64,000 bases of DNA from a bacterium (GTDB lineage: Bacteria > Bacillota > Bacilli > Lactobacillales > Streptococcaceae), in contig CAJNCS010000001.1 in NCBI GenBank assembly GCA_905221325.1, positions 186,001 to 250,000 of the forward strand. Direction: 5' to 3'. How positions within the stretch are numbered: position 1 is the first letter of the stretch; each line of letters starts with the position of its first letter. This document shows, one piece after another, positions 15,230-24,805 of the stretch. A program made the position numbers and the translations under genes. The notes beneath the pieces are model-generated. The model did not search any database. It was not told where the DNA came from and worked only from the letters and a program-made list of their open reading frames with translations.

Positions 15230-16954
15230 CTAGTCCTCCTTTCCATGTTGGGATGCATTGATTTCGCGATAGACTTGACTAGTTTGCATCAAGTCCTCGT
15301 GCTTGCCAACAGCTAGGAGCTCACCTTTTTCCAAGAGGAGAATCTGGTCAGCTATCTGAAGTGTCGAAGTCCGTTGAGAAATCAAGATTAAGCTCGTGTT
15401 TGGCAAATTTTCTCGGATAGCTTTCAACAGCTTGGACTCAGTGATGGTGTCCAGTGCCGAGGTCGCATCATCTAGGATGAGAAATGGTGCTTGTCGCAAG
15501 ACTGCTCGTGCGATAGATAGCCTTTGTTTTTGTCCTCCTGAGAAATTTCGACCTCCAGCCTCAACTAGGGCATCCAAAAGTCCTTCCTTTTCACTGACAA
15601 AATCCTTAGCTTGCGCAATCTCCAAGGCCTGCCAGAGTTGCTGGTCAGATACTTCTCGATTGAAACCCAAAGTCAAGTTGGAACGAATAGTTCCTTTAAA
15701 GAGTTCGACCTTTTGGGGAACATAAGCAATCCAAGACCGCCACTGCTCAAGATTAAGAGGACTACGTCCATTTCGATAAAGGTCAATGCTCCCCTTGTCT
15801 GCTGGATAAAGACCAAGTAATACTTGAACCAAGCTTGATTTACCTGAACCAGTTCCCCCGATGATACCAAGAATTTGCCCTTGCTTCATATCAAAGGAAA
15901 TGTTTCTCAGAGAAGGCTGGGCCGCATCAGGATAGGTAAAGGTTAATTCTTTGACTTGCAAAACCTGATTACCGGTAGCTTGTTTTTGTTCTAATTCTGA
16001 ATGAATATCTTCTGGAGCTTCAGTAAAAACTTCCTCGATTCGCTTGGCTGAGATGTAGGACTGATTGAGAGAATTAATCAGCATGGCGAGCTTAACCAAT
16101 TCCACCAAAATCTGCAAGAGGTAGTTGATAAGGGCAATAAGAGCACCTTGACTGAGTAAACCTCCTTGAATAGAAATATAGCCCTGCCAGATGATGACAA
16201 GAAGAGTTCCATTAACAATCAGATAGGTCAGAGGTGTTAACAAACTAGACCAGAAACCCGTCTTTTCTTGCAATCTAGCATAAACTTGGTTAAGAGTTTG
16301 AAAAATCTGTAACTCTCGTTTTTCCTGACCAAAAGCACGAATAACTCGCATCCCTTGCAATTGCTGGCGCGTTTCCTGAACCAGCTGATCCGTTTTCTTT
16401 CTGAGACTACTGTAGAGAGGATTGACCAACCGAGAGAGCCCTACAATGACAATCGTCAAAATCACAACCATAACTAAAAACCAGAAAGTCAGCTCAGCCG
16501 AGATGCGATAGGCCATAAAAATGGCTCCAAAAACGATAATAGGCGCTCGCAAAAAGAGACGCAGGAATTGATTGATCCCAGTCTGAATCTGGTAGGTATC
16601 CGAAGTCAAGCGAGTCACCAAGCTAGAAGTTGTCAAACGATCTCTGCTGTTCTTGGGTAGGGAAAGAATATGACGATAGAGGTCGTTTGTCAGTTCTTTG
16701 GCAAACCCAACCGCTGCCTTGGCTGAGTAAAACTGGGCTACCAAGGCCACTAAAACGCCAATCACTGCAAAGACAAGGAGCAGGCCAATCTGCATCCAAA
16801 GGTGTCCTTGATCCCTCTGGGGCAAGGACTGATCAACAATCCCAGCAATCACCATGGGAACCAAGAGTTCAAAAACAGCTTCTAGCAGCTTGAACAAGGG
16901 AGCCAAAATTGATTCCTTGATGTAGGGTTTAAAGTAAGATAGCAAGTGTTTCAT
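15230..16954 (-). CDS. ABC exporter half-transporter (first subunit)
   Basis: 574 residues: six membrane segments followed by an ATPase domain with Walker A IGGTGSGKS, signature FSGGQKQR, and LILDDATSALD in which the catalytic Glu after Walker B is Asp. The position of the switch His is Gln (ISQRTS). One canonical and one altered ATP site is typical of heterodimeric exporters, with this subunit contributing the degenerate one. The stop is one base before the start of the partner gene. Preceded by AGAAGGGA. Confidence 0.93.
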   Translation of the reverse strand: MKHLLSYFKPYIKESILAPLFKLLEAVFELLVPMVIAGIVDQSLPQRDQGHLWMQIGLLLVFAVIGVLVALVAQFYSAKAAVGFAKELTNDLYRHILSLPKNSRDRLTTSSLVTRLTSDTYQIQTGINQFLRLFLRAPIIVFGAIFMAYRISAELTFWFLVMVVILTIVIVGLSRLVNPLYSSLRKKTDQLVQETRQQLQGMRVIRAFGQEKRELQIFQTLNQVYARLQEKTGFWSSLLTPLTYLIVNGTLLVIIWQGYISIQGGLLSQGALIALINYLLQILVELVKLAMLINSLNQSYISAKRIEEVFTEAPEDIHSELEQKQATGNQVLQVKELTFTYPDAAQPSLRNISFDMKQGQILGIIGGTGSGKSSLVQVLLGLYPADKGSIDLYRNGRSPLNLEQWRSWIAYVPQKVELFKGTIRSNLTLGFNREVSDQQLWQALEIAQAKDFVSEKEGLLDALVEAGGRNFSGGQKQRLSIARAVLRQAPFLILDDATSALDTITESKLLKAIRENLPNTSLILISQRTSTLQIADQILLLEKGELLAVGKHEDLMQTSQVYREINASQHGKED

Positions 16955-16987
16955 AAGTCCCTTCTATTCTTATTCTGGAAATGAAGA

Positions 16988-17008
16988 AAGTGGGAAGCCC
17001 CACCCTCT
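16988..17008 (-). terminator. Short hairpin after msrAB
   Basis: On minus GTGGG/CCCAC around a four-base loop, followed by TTTCTTC. A weak terminator that probably lets some transcription continue into the exporter genes. Confidence 0.45.
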
Positions 17009-17013
17009 CAGTT

Positions 17014-17952
17014 TTATTTGTTTAAGTAAGGCAATAGATAGCCGTATCCTGCTTTGTCCATCTCATCCTTGGCTACAAAGCGCAAGGAAGCAGAATTAAT
17101 ACAGTAACGCAGGCCACCTAACTCCTGAGGTCCATCTGTAAAGACATGACCCAAGTGAGCATTGCCTGACCGAGAACGAACCTCGATTCGCTCCATCCCA
17201 TGACTCAGGTCCTTGTAGTAGTGAATCAACTCTTTGGAAATCGGACGACTAAAACTCGGCCAACCACAACCTGAGGCAAACTTATCCTTAGCGAAAAAGA
17301 GTGGTTCACCCGTCGTGATGTCTACATAAATCCCTTCTTCAAAGGTTTGGTCATAGGCATTGGTAAATGGAGCCTCTGTAGCAGCTTCTTGTGTAACACG
17401 GTAAGACTCTTCAGATAAACTTTTCCTTAACACCTCTTGACTAGGCTTTTCATAGTTAGAGGCGTCAATCAAGGGCTTCTCAGCATCGGTCACATCGATA
17501 TGACAGTAACCCGAAGGATTTTTCTTGAGATAGTCTTGGTGGTAATCTTCTGCCAGAATGTAGTGGCGAAGTTTCTCCACCTCTACTGCAATCTTTCGAC
17601 CCAGCATGCGCTCCTGCTCCTGCACCACTGTATAGATAGCTGGCAAGTCTGCATCATCCTGATAGTAGATCCCCGTTCGATATTGGCGACCACGGTCATT
17701 CCCCTGCTGGTTAATAGACAAGGGATCAATAACACGGAAATAATAAAGCAAAATCTCTCTGAGTGACACTACTTTCTCATCATAAATCACTTGAACCGTT
17801 TCTGCATGGTTTGTTTCCTTGAGCAACTGGTAATTGGTCGTTTCGACTTGCCCATTAGCGTAACCTACACTGGTTGCTAATACGCCTGAAATTCGTGAAA
17901 AATACTCCTCTAGGCCCCAAAAACAACCACCTGCTAGATAAATTTCTGCCAT
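17014..17952 (-). CDS. msrAB: Fused methionine sulfoxide reductase MsrA-MsrB
   Basis: 312 residues. The MsrA domain comes first, with the catalytic GCFWG at residue 9; the MsrB domain follows with SGCGWPSF near 225, GHVF near 265 and the catalytic RYCINSASL near 283. The fusion reduces both S- and R-epimers of methionine sulfoxide in proteins. No signal peptide is present, so it should be the cytosolic enzyme, unlike the surface-anchored pneumococcal paralogue. GGAGAAAC precedes the start. Confidence 0.96.
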   Translation of the reverse strand: MAEIYLAGGCFWGLEEYFSRISGVLATSVGYANGQVETTNYQLLKETNHAETVQVIYDEKVVSLREILLYYFRVIDPLSINQQGNDRGRQYRTGIYYQDDADLPAIYTVVQEQERMLGRKIAVEVEKLRHYILAEDYHQDYLKKNPSGYCHIDVTDAEKPLIDASNYEKPSQEVLRKSLSEESYRVTQEAATEAPFTNAYDQTFEEGIYVDITTGEPLFFAKDKFASGCGWPSFSRPISKELIHYYKDLSHGMERIEVRSRSGNAHLGHVFTDGPQELGGLRYCINSASLRFVAKDEMDKAGYGYLLPYLNK

Positions 17953-17994
17953 CTTCGTTTCTCCTCTATCAAGTTTTTTACTAGACTTCTTTTC

Positions 17995-18041
17995 AAAAAA
18001 AGGATAGGAAGCCCTCTGGTCAAGAGTTTCCCCATCCTATT
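17995..18041 (-). terminator. Terminator after thrB
   Basis: On minus AATAGGATGGGGAA pairs with TTCCTATCCTT around a long loop and is followed by TTTTTTT. Confidence 0.75.
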
Positions 18042-18051
18042 TTCTATTTCT

Positions 18052-18921
18052 TTACTTTGTTTCGACACGGACACCTTGGGTATCAACCTTCAAATCATGC
18101 AGTTTGCCTTTGAAAGACTGCTTTTGCAATTCTGCCTTAATCGCTGGCACCTTGTCATGAGAAGCCAAGACCATAACTGTTGGTCCAGCACCAGAGAGAT
18201 AGGTTGCATAGGCACCATTCTCTTTGGCTACTTGCTTAATCGTCGCAAATTCACGGACCAGACTTTGACGATAGCGCTCGTGGAAGAGGTCTCCCTCAAT
18301 CGCTTGACCAGCAGTCACCATGTCTCCTGCTAACAAGGCTGCAACCGCCACATTGGCAATTGAACTAGCTGCAACAGCTTCCTTGTAGGACAATTTCTTA
18401 GGCAAGACACCGCGGCTGTCTCGAGTGCGCAATTCATAGTTGGGAATATAAGCTAGAAAATCACACTCTGGGAAGGCAGCCACAATCGCTGAAACATTTC
18501 CTTCAACGGAACTTGCAATAACGAGATTTCCATAGATAGCTGGAGCCACATTGTCAGGATGCCCTTCAATCTTGGACGCCAGCTGCAATTTGTCGTGGTT
18601 AGATAAGTTGAGCTCGCCCAGTTGGTTAGCCAGTTCAATCCCAGCAACAATAACCGAGCTAGAAGAACCCAAACCACGCGCCAAGGGAACATCACTAGTC
18701 ATTTTCAAACGTCTTGGTTGCAAATCTGGTACAATTTGCAAGGCAATTTTAAGCAAGAGATTACGCTCGTCATGGGGAATCCATTTGCCAATCTGGTGTT
18801 CAATCAACCACTCATCTCGTTCTTCACAGACCTCAATTTGAAGATACTTGGTTACAGCTACACCGACCGAATCAAAACCTGGCCCAATATTGGCACTGGT
18901 TGCAGGTACAATAATCTTCAT
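18052..18921 (-). CDS. thrB: Homoserine kinase
   Basis: 289 residues of the GHMP kinase superfamily: [15 protein letters not shown] at the N-terminus, the phosphate-binding loop ARGLGSSSS near residue 82 and the C-terminal SGAGPTV near 240. It phosphorylates homoserine in threonine synthesis. It follows hom by one base (TAG, G, ATG), with its ribosome site inside the end of hom, so the two are translationally coupled. Confidence 0.96.
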   Translation of the reverse strand: MKIIVPATSANIGPGFDSVGVAVTKYLQIEVCEERDEWLIEHQIGKWIPHDERNLLLKIALQIVPDLQPRRLKMTSDVPLARGLGSSSSVIVAGIELANQLGELNLSNHDKLQLASKIEGHPDNVAPAIYGNLVIASSVEGNVSAIVAAFPECDFLAYIPNYELRTRDSRGVLPKKLSYKEAVAASSIANVAVAALLAGDMVTAGQAIEGDLFHERYRQSLVREFATIKQVAKENGAYATYLSGAGPTVMVLASHDKVPAIKAELQKQSFKGKLHDLKVDTQGVRVETK

Positions 18922-18922
18922 C

Positions 18923-20209
18923 CTATTCTCCTAACACCTTGAAGGTATTCAAGAGGTCAAATTCTGAAGCTTCGGCCAACTCAGCTGAAACATTCTCAAG
19001 CTGTGCTTTATTAATCTTATGAGTGATAATCACTACACGCGCCTTGTCATCCTCTTTTCCATCTTGGAGGATTTGCTTGAAGGAAATATCTTGAGCATTA
19101 AAGATTTCAGCCAATTTCAAGACCTGACCTTTTGAGTCTGGAGCCAAGATTGAGAAATAGTAGTTTGCTTTGACATCTTCTGGATTTGCCAAGACCAAGT
19201 CACGGCTATATTCGTTGAAATCTTTACCGATGGTACCATCATTCAAACGGCGAACGATACGGACAATGTCCGCTACCACGCTTGTTGCAGTTGGTTTTTG
19301 ACCCGCACCTGGTCCGTAGTACATAGACTCACCGATACCGATAGATTCTACAAAGACAGCGTTCATTACACCATTCACACTAGCAAGTGGGTGTGCTTTA
19401 GGTAGGAAGGTTGGAGTCACTTCTGCAGCAATACCTGAAGGAGTTTCTTCGATAGAACCAACCAATTTCACAACATAGCCAAGCTCTTGAGCCATAGCTA
19501 CATCTTCTGGTGTGATGTTGCGGATTCCCTTGTGGGCTACATCGGCAAAGGCAACCTTCATCCCAAAGGCAAATTGACTTAAAATGACCATCTTGTAGGC
19601 TGCATCAATCCCATCAACGTCATTTGTAGGATCACTTTCAGCAAATCCAAGTCTTTGAGCTTCAGCCAGAGCATCATCGTAAGACCAGCCTTCTTCCACC
19701 ATCTTAGTCATCATAAAGTTAGAAGTTCCGTTAACGACACCAAGAACGCGCGTGATTTTGTCAGAAGCCAACGAATTTGCTAAAGTACGAAGAATTGGAA
19801 TCCCACCAGCAACTGCAGCTTCATAGTAAAGTGCTACATTATGCTCTTTAGCAATTTCTAACAATTCTGTGCCATGAACAGCCAAAAGATCCTTGTTTGC
19901 TGTTACAACGTGTTTCCCAGCTTCCAAGGCACGAGTGATAAAGGTTTTAGCTGGTTCTATACGCCCCATCAATTCCACTACGATTGTAATGTCTTGATCT
20001 GACAAAATATCATCTACATTAGTCACAAAGTTAAAGTCATTTCCTGCTGCAAGCAAGCGGTTCTTTTCATCTTCATCCTTGACCAATACCTTGGCCACTT
20101 CAATCTCTGAATGAGCTGACTGAACGATTTTTTCTCCATTTTCCTTTAGTAGGAATGGCACACCGCTTGCAACGGTACCAAATCCAAGTAAAGCAATTTT
20201 AACTGTCAT
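18923..20209 (-). CDS. hom: Homoserine dehydrogenase
   Basis: 428 residues. N-terminal NAD(P)-binding GFGTVASG, the family signature with VANKDLLA near 110 and the catalytic region around [15 protein letters not shown] near 210. A C-terminal ACT-type domain (from about 350) suggests threonine feedback. It makes homoserine from aspartate semialdehyde and is the first gene of the hom-thrB pair. An extended -10 promoter lies 32 bases upstream of the ATG. Confidence 0.96.
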   Translation of the reverse strand: MTVKIALLGFGTVASGVPFLLKENGEKIVQSAHSEIEVAKVLVKDEDEKNRLLAAGNDFNFVTNVDDILSDQDITIVVELMGRIEPAKTFITRALEAGKHVVTANKDLLAVHGTELLEIAKEHNVALYYEAAVAGGIPILRTLANSLASDKITRVLGVVNGTSNFMMTKMVEEGWSYDDALAEAQRLGFAESDPTNDVDGIDAAYKMVILSQFAFGMKVAFADVAHKGIRNITPEDVAMAQELGYVVKLVGSIEETPSGIAAEVTPTFLPKAHPLASVNGVMNAVFVESIGIGESMYYGPGAGQKPTATSVVADIVRIVRRLNDGTIGKDFNEYSRDLVLANPEDVKANYYFSILAPDSKGQVLKLAEIFNAQDISFKQILQDGKEDDKARVVIITHKINKAQLENVSAELAEASEFDLLNTFKVLGE

Positions 20210-20240
20210 GTTTGTCTCCTAGAAATTTTCTGATATAGCC

Positions 20241-20249
20241 ATTATAACA
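20241..20249 (-). promoter_or_regulatory. Extended -10 promoter of hom-thrB
   Basis: TGTTATAAT on minus with no good -35. Just upstream is the near-palindrome GAATTTTCGAAAAATTC, which could be an operator; no regulator is identifiable. Confidence 0.65.
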
Positions 20250-20301
20250 GAATTTTTCGAAAATTCCTATCCAAGAAAACCACTATTTATAGATAGAAAA
20301 G

Positions 20302-20324
20302 AAAAAACGAATCCCATGATTCGT
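20302..20324 (-). terminator. Terminator after mecA
   Basis: On minus GACGAATC/GATTCGTT around a four-base loop followed by TTTTTTC, between mecA and hom. Confidence 0.85.
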
Positions 20325-20357
20325 CTTTCTTGATAAATGAAAATTGATTTTCAAAAT

Positions 20358-21098
20358 CTACGAACTAACCTTTTGCAAACCTAGAACTGCATCGTGATTG
20401 ATCAAGATTTGCCCATACTCTTGCAAGACTGAACGACTGATGTCACTATCATCTGCAAATTCACGCATACGAGCCAAGAGCCGAGCTGGGTATGGACTTG
20501 GATGATTTTCAATATCGACTAAAATTGTCAAATAATAGTGGTCATTCATCTTATAGAGTTCAGATGTTTCCATCTCAAAAGTCACTGTTTTAGCAAAAGC
20601 CACTAGGTCTGCAAGATTCACGAAACGCAAGATATAGTAGATATAAGGTTCTTTCTTGCTCTCAGTCTCCTTGTCTGCCTGCTCTTGCTCTTCTTCTTTA
20701 GCTTCTACCTGTTCTAGAGATTGGATAGCCTCAATATCGTCCTTGGTCTTTTCTGCGATACTCTTTTCCAATGTTTTAAGAAATTCATCTGGAGACATTT
20801 GGGCCAATTCTTCCATATCTGGCAAATCCGCCAAATCTTCAAAATCCAGATTTTGGTCAATCTTGGACTTGGTCACAAAGACGTCGACCTTGTCAGGTTT
20901 TGGCGTCACACGGAAACTCAGCATGCCACTATCAAGGAAATTGTCTGGCATCTCTAACTCATCTAAAATAGCATAGAAAAACTCTTCGGTTTTTTCCTGA
21001 GGAACGAGAAAGTCTGCAATCTCCATTCCTCGATCCATCAAATCATCTAAAGTCATCGTGATTTTCAGTGTTGTATCACTAATTTGTTTCATCTTCAT
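20358..21098 (-). CDS. mecA: Adaptor protein MecA
   Basis: 246 residues starting MKMKQISDTTLKITM. Five in-frame residues upstream are rejected: GAGG lies about nine bases before this ATG, and the family begins here. The N-terminal domain (to about 90) binds substrates such as ComX or ComK; an acidic Glu-rich linker (about 140-165) leads to the C-terminal domain that engages ClpC. In pneumococci and relatives MecA-ClpCP limits competence by degrading the sigma factor ComX. Its own promoter and terminator make it monocistronic. Confidence 0.95.
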   Translation of the reverse strand: MKMKQISDTTLKITMTLDDLMDRGMEIADFLVPQEKTEEFFYAILDELEMPDNFLDSGMLSFRVTPKPDKVDVFVTKSKIDQNLDFEDLADLPDMEELAQMSPDEFLKTLEKSIAEKTKDDIEAIQSLEQVEAKEEEQEQADKETESKKEPYIYYILRFVNLADLVAFAKTVTFEMETSELYKMNDHYYLTILVDIENHPSPYPARLLARMREFADDSDISRSVLQEYGQILINHDAVLGLQKVSS

Positions 21099-21128
21099 AT
21101 CTAGTAACCTCATACTTTCAGTCTATCT

Positions 21129-21157
21129 ATTATACTAGATTTTTACGATTTTATCAA
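21129..21157 (-). promoter_or_regulatory. Promoter of mecA
   Basis: On minus -35 TTGATA (21152-21157), 17-base spacer, -10 TATAAT (21129-21134). Confidence 0.85.
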
Positions 21158-21224
21158 AAGAATAAAGCTGGAATGTCGTATATTTAGTGTCAACTTTATA
21201 TTACTAGTATCAATATAAAACTTC

Positions 21225-21272
21225 AAAAACACCTTAAAATCAGGTTTAGTTCTACCTACTTTAAGGTGTTTA
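21225..21272 (-). terminator. Terminator after the Pce-like gene
   Basis: AAACACCTTAAAG ... TTTTAAGGTGTTTTTG on minus: an 11-base stem around a roughly 20-base loop and a U-run, ten bases after the choline-binding protein gene. Also symmetric enough to act from the other side. Confidence 0.85.
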
Positions 21273-21282
21273 TATATCACAT

Positions 21283-23802
21283 TTATTCTTCTATTATATT
21301 GTGCGATGAATTGGTTTCAACATTAAATGCCTCCTCTGCCTCCTCGGATGAAGTAGAAGTTTCAGCTATCTGCTCTTTCTTATCTCGCTCCCCAGCTACA
21401 GTTGTTTGACTTATTTTCCAAATGCCTTCCTCGTTTACCTTATAACCATCCGGTGTGGTGGCATTTTTCAACAAGGAACCATCTGTTTGGAAATAGTACC
21501 AATTACCGTCAATTCGTTTCCAACCAGTCTGCATAGCTCCTGATTCATCAAAGTAATAATGATCACCATTTACTTTATGAAGGCCAACCAACATGGTACC
21601 ATCTTCAGGATTGAGATAATACCAGATTCCTTTATCCTTTATCCAACCTGTTTTCATGGCTCCATTTGCTTCAAAGTAACGATAATGATTATCAAACCAT
21701 TTCCAGCCTGTTTGCATAGCTCCTGATGCACTAAAGTAATACTGCTTACCATCTACTTGTTGGAAACCGACCAGCATGATACCTTCCTGATCTTCAAGAT
21801 AATACCATGTTCCTTGCTCCTTCAACCAGCCTGTTTGCATAGCCCCTGAGTCAGCGTAGTAATGCCAGTGTTTATCAAGCCACTGCCAGCCTGTTTGCAT
21901 GGCACCGCTGGTATTCAAATAGTAACGCGTACCATTGATTTCTTGTTTTCCAGTCTGCATAATACCATCTTGATTTAGATAATACCATTTCTCATTATCC
22001 TTAATCCAGCCTGTTTTCATAGCTCCTGAGTTCGCAAAGTAATACCAATTGTTCTCTAGCCATTTCCAGCCTGTTTGCATGGCACCGCTAGCGTTCAAAT
22101 AGTAACGAACACCATTTATATCTTGTTTTCCAGTGAGCATGATACCATCTTTGTCCAGATAATACCAAGTATCCTGATCCTTGACCCAACCAGTTTTCAT
22201 AGCTCCAGAACTTGCAAAATAGTTCCAGTGACCATCAACAAAGGCCCAGCCTGTTTGCATCACACCTTCTTGATTAAAGTAATATGTGCTTCCATTGATA
22301 TTCTTTTTACCGATAGTCCGTAGCCCATCCTCATCATAGAAATACCAATCTGAGTCAATCTTTTGCCAAGTTGAAGGCTTACCTGCTGTTTGGAGTGCAC
22401 CACTGTCTGCAAAGAACATCTTCTTGCCATTAAAGACTTGATGTCCTGTTAGCATCTTCCCGTCTTTATCAAATAGGTATTTCTGCCCTGCAATTTCTAA
22501 GAGTTCATTGTAGCTTCTTGCTCCCGTTGATGTAATATAGTACCAGTTACCATCTTGGTTAACCCAACCAGTTTCTCGCATGTCACCGTTGTTATTTAGG
22601 TAATACCAGTTGCCATCAATTTTTTCTCTCGAATCTTTCAAATGCAACCATTTGCCAGCTTGCATTTGTCCTTGTCCATTAAAGAAATAGTAAACACCGT
22701 CTATTTTTCGCCAACCAATTGTCATTTCATCATCGGACAAGCGATATTTCCAGTAACCGTCTTCTTTATACCATTTTTCTCTAACTGTCGGTATATCGGG
22801 AAAAACTTCCGAAACGTTAGTAAATCCTTCTTTATCTATATCAAAAACAGTCGCATCTTTGGTATGACTATAAGCTTTTACTATTTTTATATTCTTTTCT
22901 CGAAGTAGAGCTCTAGTGGATTCACGATTAATATCTGATCCACTTGTCTGAACAACAATACTTGGTGATAAATTATTAATAAAGTTAACTGTATTTGAAA
23001 TTGTCGCATCATAATGATGGTTCCATTTCATCATATCAACCTTACCGATAACCGATCCTAACTTATCTTCTGCTCCCTCGGCATTATCTAAATCTCCACC
23101 TAGGTATATCCTTTTTCCAGCTACAGTAACAACAGCAACTATTGAGTTTGAATTATCATCGAAAACCTTTTTAAGCTTTCCTTCGCTGTCATACTCATTT
23201 TTGTAGTTATAAAGCTGAATATCCATATCACCCATGGTAAAGTGACTATCGTTGTCAGAGATATCTTGTATAAGATTTACACCGCGTTCAAGAGCTGTTT
23301 TAATTGCATTATCATAGTTATAGAGATTATCCCACAATCTCCACTGTGTTGTAATGCATTCATCTGAGTATCTTTTTAAATAAAATTTATCAACAGGATA
23401 ACGTTTTAGTACTTCATCTGCAGAACCAATATGATCACTATGGACATGAGTACCTAAAATGAAATCTAATTTTTTAACACCAACTTGTTTAAGGTGACGG
23501 AACAATCGATCCTCTAAAACTTGACCATTATCCCTGGTAATTCCCCACCTATCTGGATAATGAGGATTACTTCCATCTGGGAAATCATAATCCTCACCCA
23601 TATCAATTAAAGCAAAGTGCCCTCTGCTTTCTAAGAGAATAGCATCACTTCCTGACCTTGATTTCAAATTAATGAAGTGAATCCGATTGCCATCCCCTGC
23701 GGAAATGGTATCCGCATTGACTAATGATAATTTGGCAACCATAATTAAAGTACATATGAAAAAACTAAATAATATTAACTTCCTTATCTTTGTATTCTTC
23801 AT
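21283..23802 (-). CDS. Secreted Pce-like phosphorylcholine esterase with 20 choline-binding repeats
   Basis: 839 residues. Signal peptide at 1-30 (cut after VNA). The metallo-beta-lactamase-fold domain (about 33-345) has the metal motif THVHSDHIG near 117, the GGDLDN segment near 235 and WNHHYD near 260, matching pneumococcal Pce (CbpE), which removes phosphorylcholine from teichoic acids and choline phospholipids. From about 365 to 785 follow 20 choline-binding repeats of about 20 residues (Pce has about ten by my memory), then the same TPDGYKV-type end and a Ser/Thr/Glu-rich tail as in Pce. It is the last gene of a unit with a flippase and two LicD genes, so it probably edits the phosphocholine those genes add. 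Confidence 0.9.
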   Translation of the reverse strand: MKNTKIRKLILFSFFICTLIMVAKLSLVNADTISAGDGNRIHFINLKSRSGSDAILLESRGHFALIDMGEDYDFPDGSNPHYPDRWGITRDNGQVLEDRLFRHLKQVGVKKLDFILGTHVHSDHIGSADEVLKRYPVDKFYLKRYSDECITTQWRLWDNLYNYDNAIKTALERGVNLIQDISDNDSHFTMGDMDIQLYNYKNEYDSEGKLKKVFDDNSNSIVAVVTVAGKRIYLGGDLDNAEGAEDKLGSVIGKVDMMKWNHHYDATISNTVNFINNLSPSIVVQTSGSDINRESTRALLREKNIKIVKAYSHTKDATVFDIDKEGFTNVSEVFPDIPTVREKWYKEDGYWKYRLSDDEMTIGWRKIDGVYYFFNGQGQMQAGKWLHLKDSREKIDGNWYYLNNNGDMRETGWVNQDGNWYYITSTGARSYNELLEIAGQKYLFDKDGKMLTGHQVFNGKKMFFADSGALQTAGKPSTWQKIDSDWYFYDEDGLRTIGKKNINGSTYYFNQEGVMQTGWAFVDGHWNYFASSGAMKTGWVKDQDTWYYLDKDGIMLTGKQDINGVRYYLNASGAMQTGWKWLENNWYYFANSGAMKTGWIKDNEKWYYLNQDGIMQTGKQEINGTRYYLNTSGAMQTGWQWLDKHWHYYADSGAMQTGWLKEQGTWYYLEDQEGIMLVGFQQVDGKQYYFSASGAMQTGWKWFDNHYRYFEANGAMKTGWIKDKGIWYYLNPEDGTMLVGLHKVNGDHYYFDESGAMQTGWKRIDGNWYYFQTDGSLLKNATTPDGYKVNEEGIWKISQTTVAGERDKKEQIAETSTSSEEAEEAFNVETNSSHNIIEE
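21580..22310 (-). repeat. Four tandem 60-residue super-repeats in the choline-binding region
   Basis: Choline-binding repeats 7-18 of the Pce-like protein (from about residue 499) group in threes: an ING-YY-type repeat ending SGAMQTGW, a W-WYYF repeat ending GAMKTGW, and an IKD-WYYL repeat ending GIM. This trio recurs four times with high similarity, and repeats 19-20 begin a fifth. The DNA repeats accordingly with a period of about 180 bases. Confidence 0.85.
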
Positions 23803-23850
23803 TGTATATCACACTTTCCTTTATCATTTCTATGAACCTTAATTTTTAAC

Positions 23851-23897
23851 CTATTTTACAAATATATGACAATAATTTATAGATATTTGTAAAATAG
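23851..23897. repeat. 15-bp perfect inverted repeat upstream of the Pce-like gene
   Basis: CTATTTTACAAATAT (23851-23865) and ATATTTGTAAAATAG (23883-23897) flank 17 bases. It lies between the last licD and the esterase gene. No U-run follows on minus, so it looks more like an operator or RNA-stabilising hairpin than a terminator. Confidence 0.6.
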
Positions 23898-23989
23898 AAC
23901 TCCTTTTCATGTCCTACTTTGTGTATGAATAATACTATCTTGATTTTCCAAATAGGCACTCAAAAGATTTGTTCTTTTATGAAAATGAA

Positions 23990-24805
23990 CTACTTCTCTA
24001 CCTTACGATAGGCTTTTATACTATGGCTATACCACTCCTGCATTTCTTTTGACGGTGGAGTCATATAATCCCCATACATCTGTGTCAAAATAAGATCATA
24101 GTTTTTGGGAATAGGTAGCATTCTTCCTTCAAATTCTGTTAAAATCAACTCTTTGCGAGTATCTTTTGAAAAAATGCACTTCATTCCTTCTTTATCAACC
24201 CCTACTGGCCCCTCGTAGAGCGGATGATCTGTTACACTATTTTTTACTAATTGATCTATTTTCTTATAGAAATATCTCGGATTAATAAGTCTAAGAGGAT
24301 ACCAAATACACAAGCGAAGAAAATCCTTTAATTTACTATCCCCATGGACAGCACGTTCCTTCTTTATATAGGCAAGCTGACGTAACGCAACGTATCTATA
24401 ACTTTTATCCACAATACTCAAATCTGAGAATTGATCTACAGGAAAGACATCAATGAACAGACTAGTATCATGACGCTTGTATTTTACATTATCTTCGATA
24501 ACAGTTGATGTATCTAAAATAGCTGCAAAATTATGGAAATACCAAGAGGAAGTATCGTAGGAAAGGACTCGATAAATAGGATGCTGATCCTCTTCAATAG
24601 CCTTCAACAAACGTTCATAGTCTTCTCTATACAGAGAAATATCAATGTCATCATCCCAGGGAATCATGCCTTTATGACGAACAGCTCCCAGCATCGTTCC
24701 ATAGCTAAGAAAATAGGAAATATTATTTTTTTTACAAATCTCATCAACATAGTCTAAAATACCTAGTTGAATATCTTTAATTTCATTTTTTTCTAAATAC
24801 TGCAT
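23990..24805 (-). CDS. LicD family phosphotransferase (second of tandem pair)
   Basis: 271 residues, LicD fold: SYGTMLGAVRHKG near residue 38 and the metal-binding IPWDDDIDISL near 53, as in nucleotidyltransferase-type LicD proteins that transfer phosphocholine from CDP-choline onto a sugar. Cytoplasmic, no membrane segment. It starts on the base after the stop of the neighbouring licD, to which it is similar throughout (tandem duplication with divergence). The acceptor sugar is unknown. Confidence 0.9.
   Translation of the reverse strand: MQYLEKNEIKDIQLGILDYVDEICKKNNISYFLSYGTMLGAVRHKGMIPWDDDIDISLYREDYERLLKAIEEDQHPIYRVLSYDTSSWYFHNFAAILDTSTVIEDNVKYKRHDTSLFIDVFPVDQFSDLSIVDKSYRYVALRQLAYIKKERAVHGDSKLKDFLRLCIWYPLRLINPRYFYKKIDQLVKNSVTDHPLYEGPVGVDKEGMKCIFSKDTRKELILTEFEGRMLPIPKNYDLILTQMYGDYMTPPSKEMQEWYSHSIKAYRKVEK

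Noticed and set aside
15230..16954. Pseudogene call for the first ABC subunit because of altered catalytic residues
   Set aside because: One degenerate ATP site is normal for heterodimeric exporters, and the frame is complete.
21580..22310. CRISPR-like array
   Set aside because: The regular repeats are in-frame choline-binding motifs within one open reading frame, without unrelated spacers.
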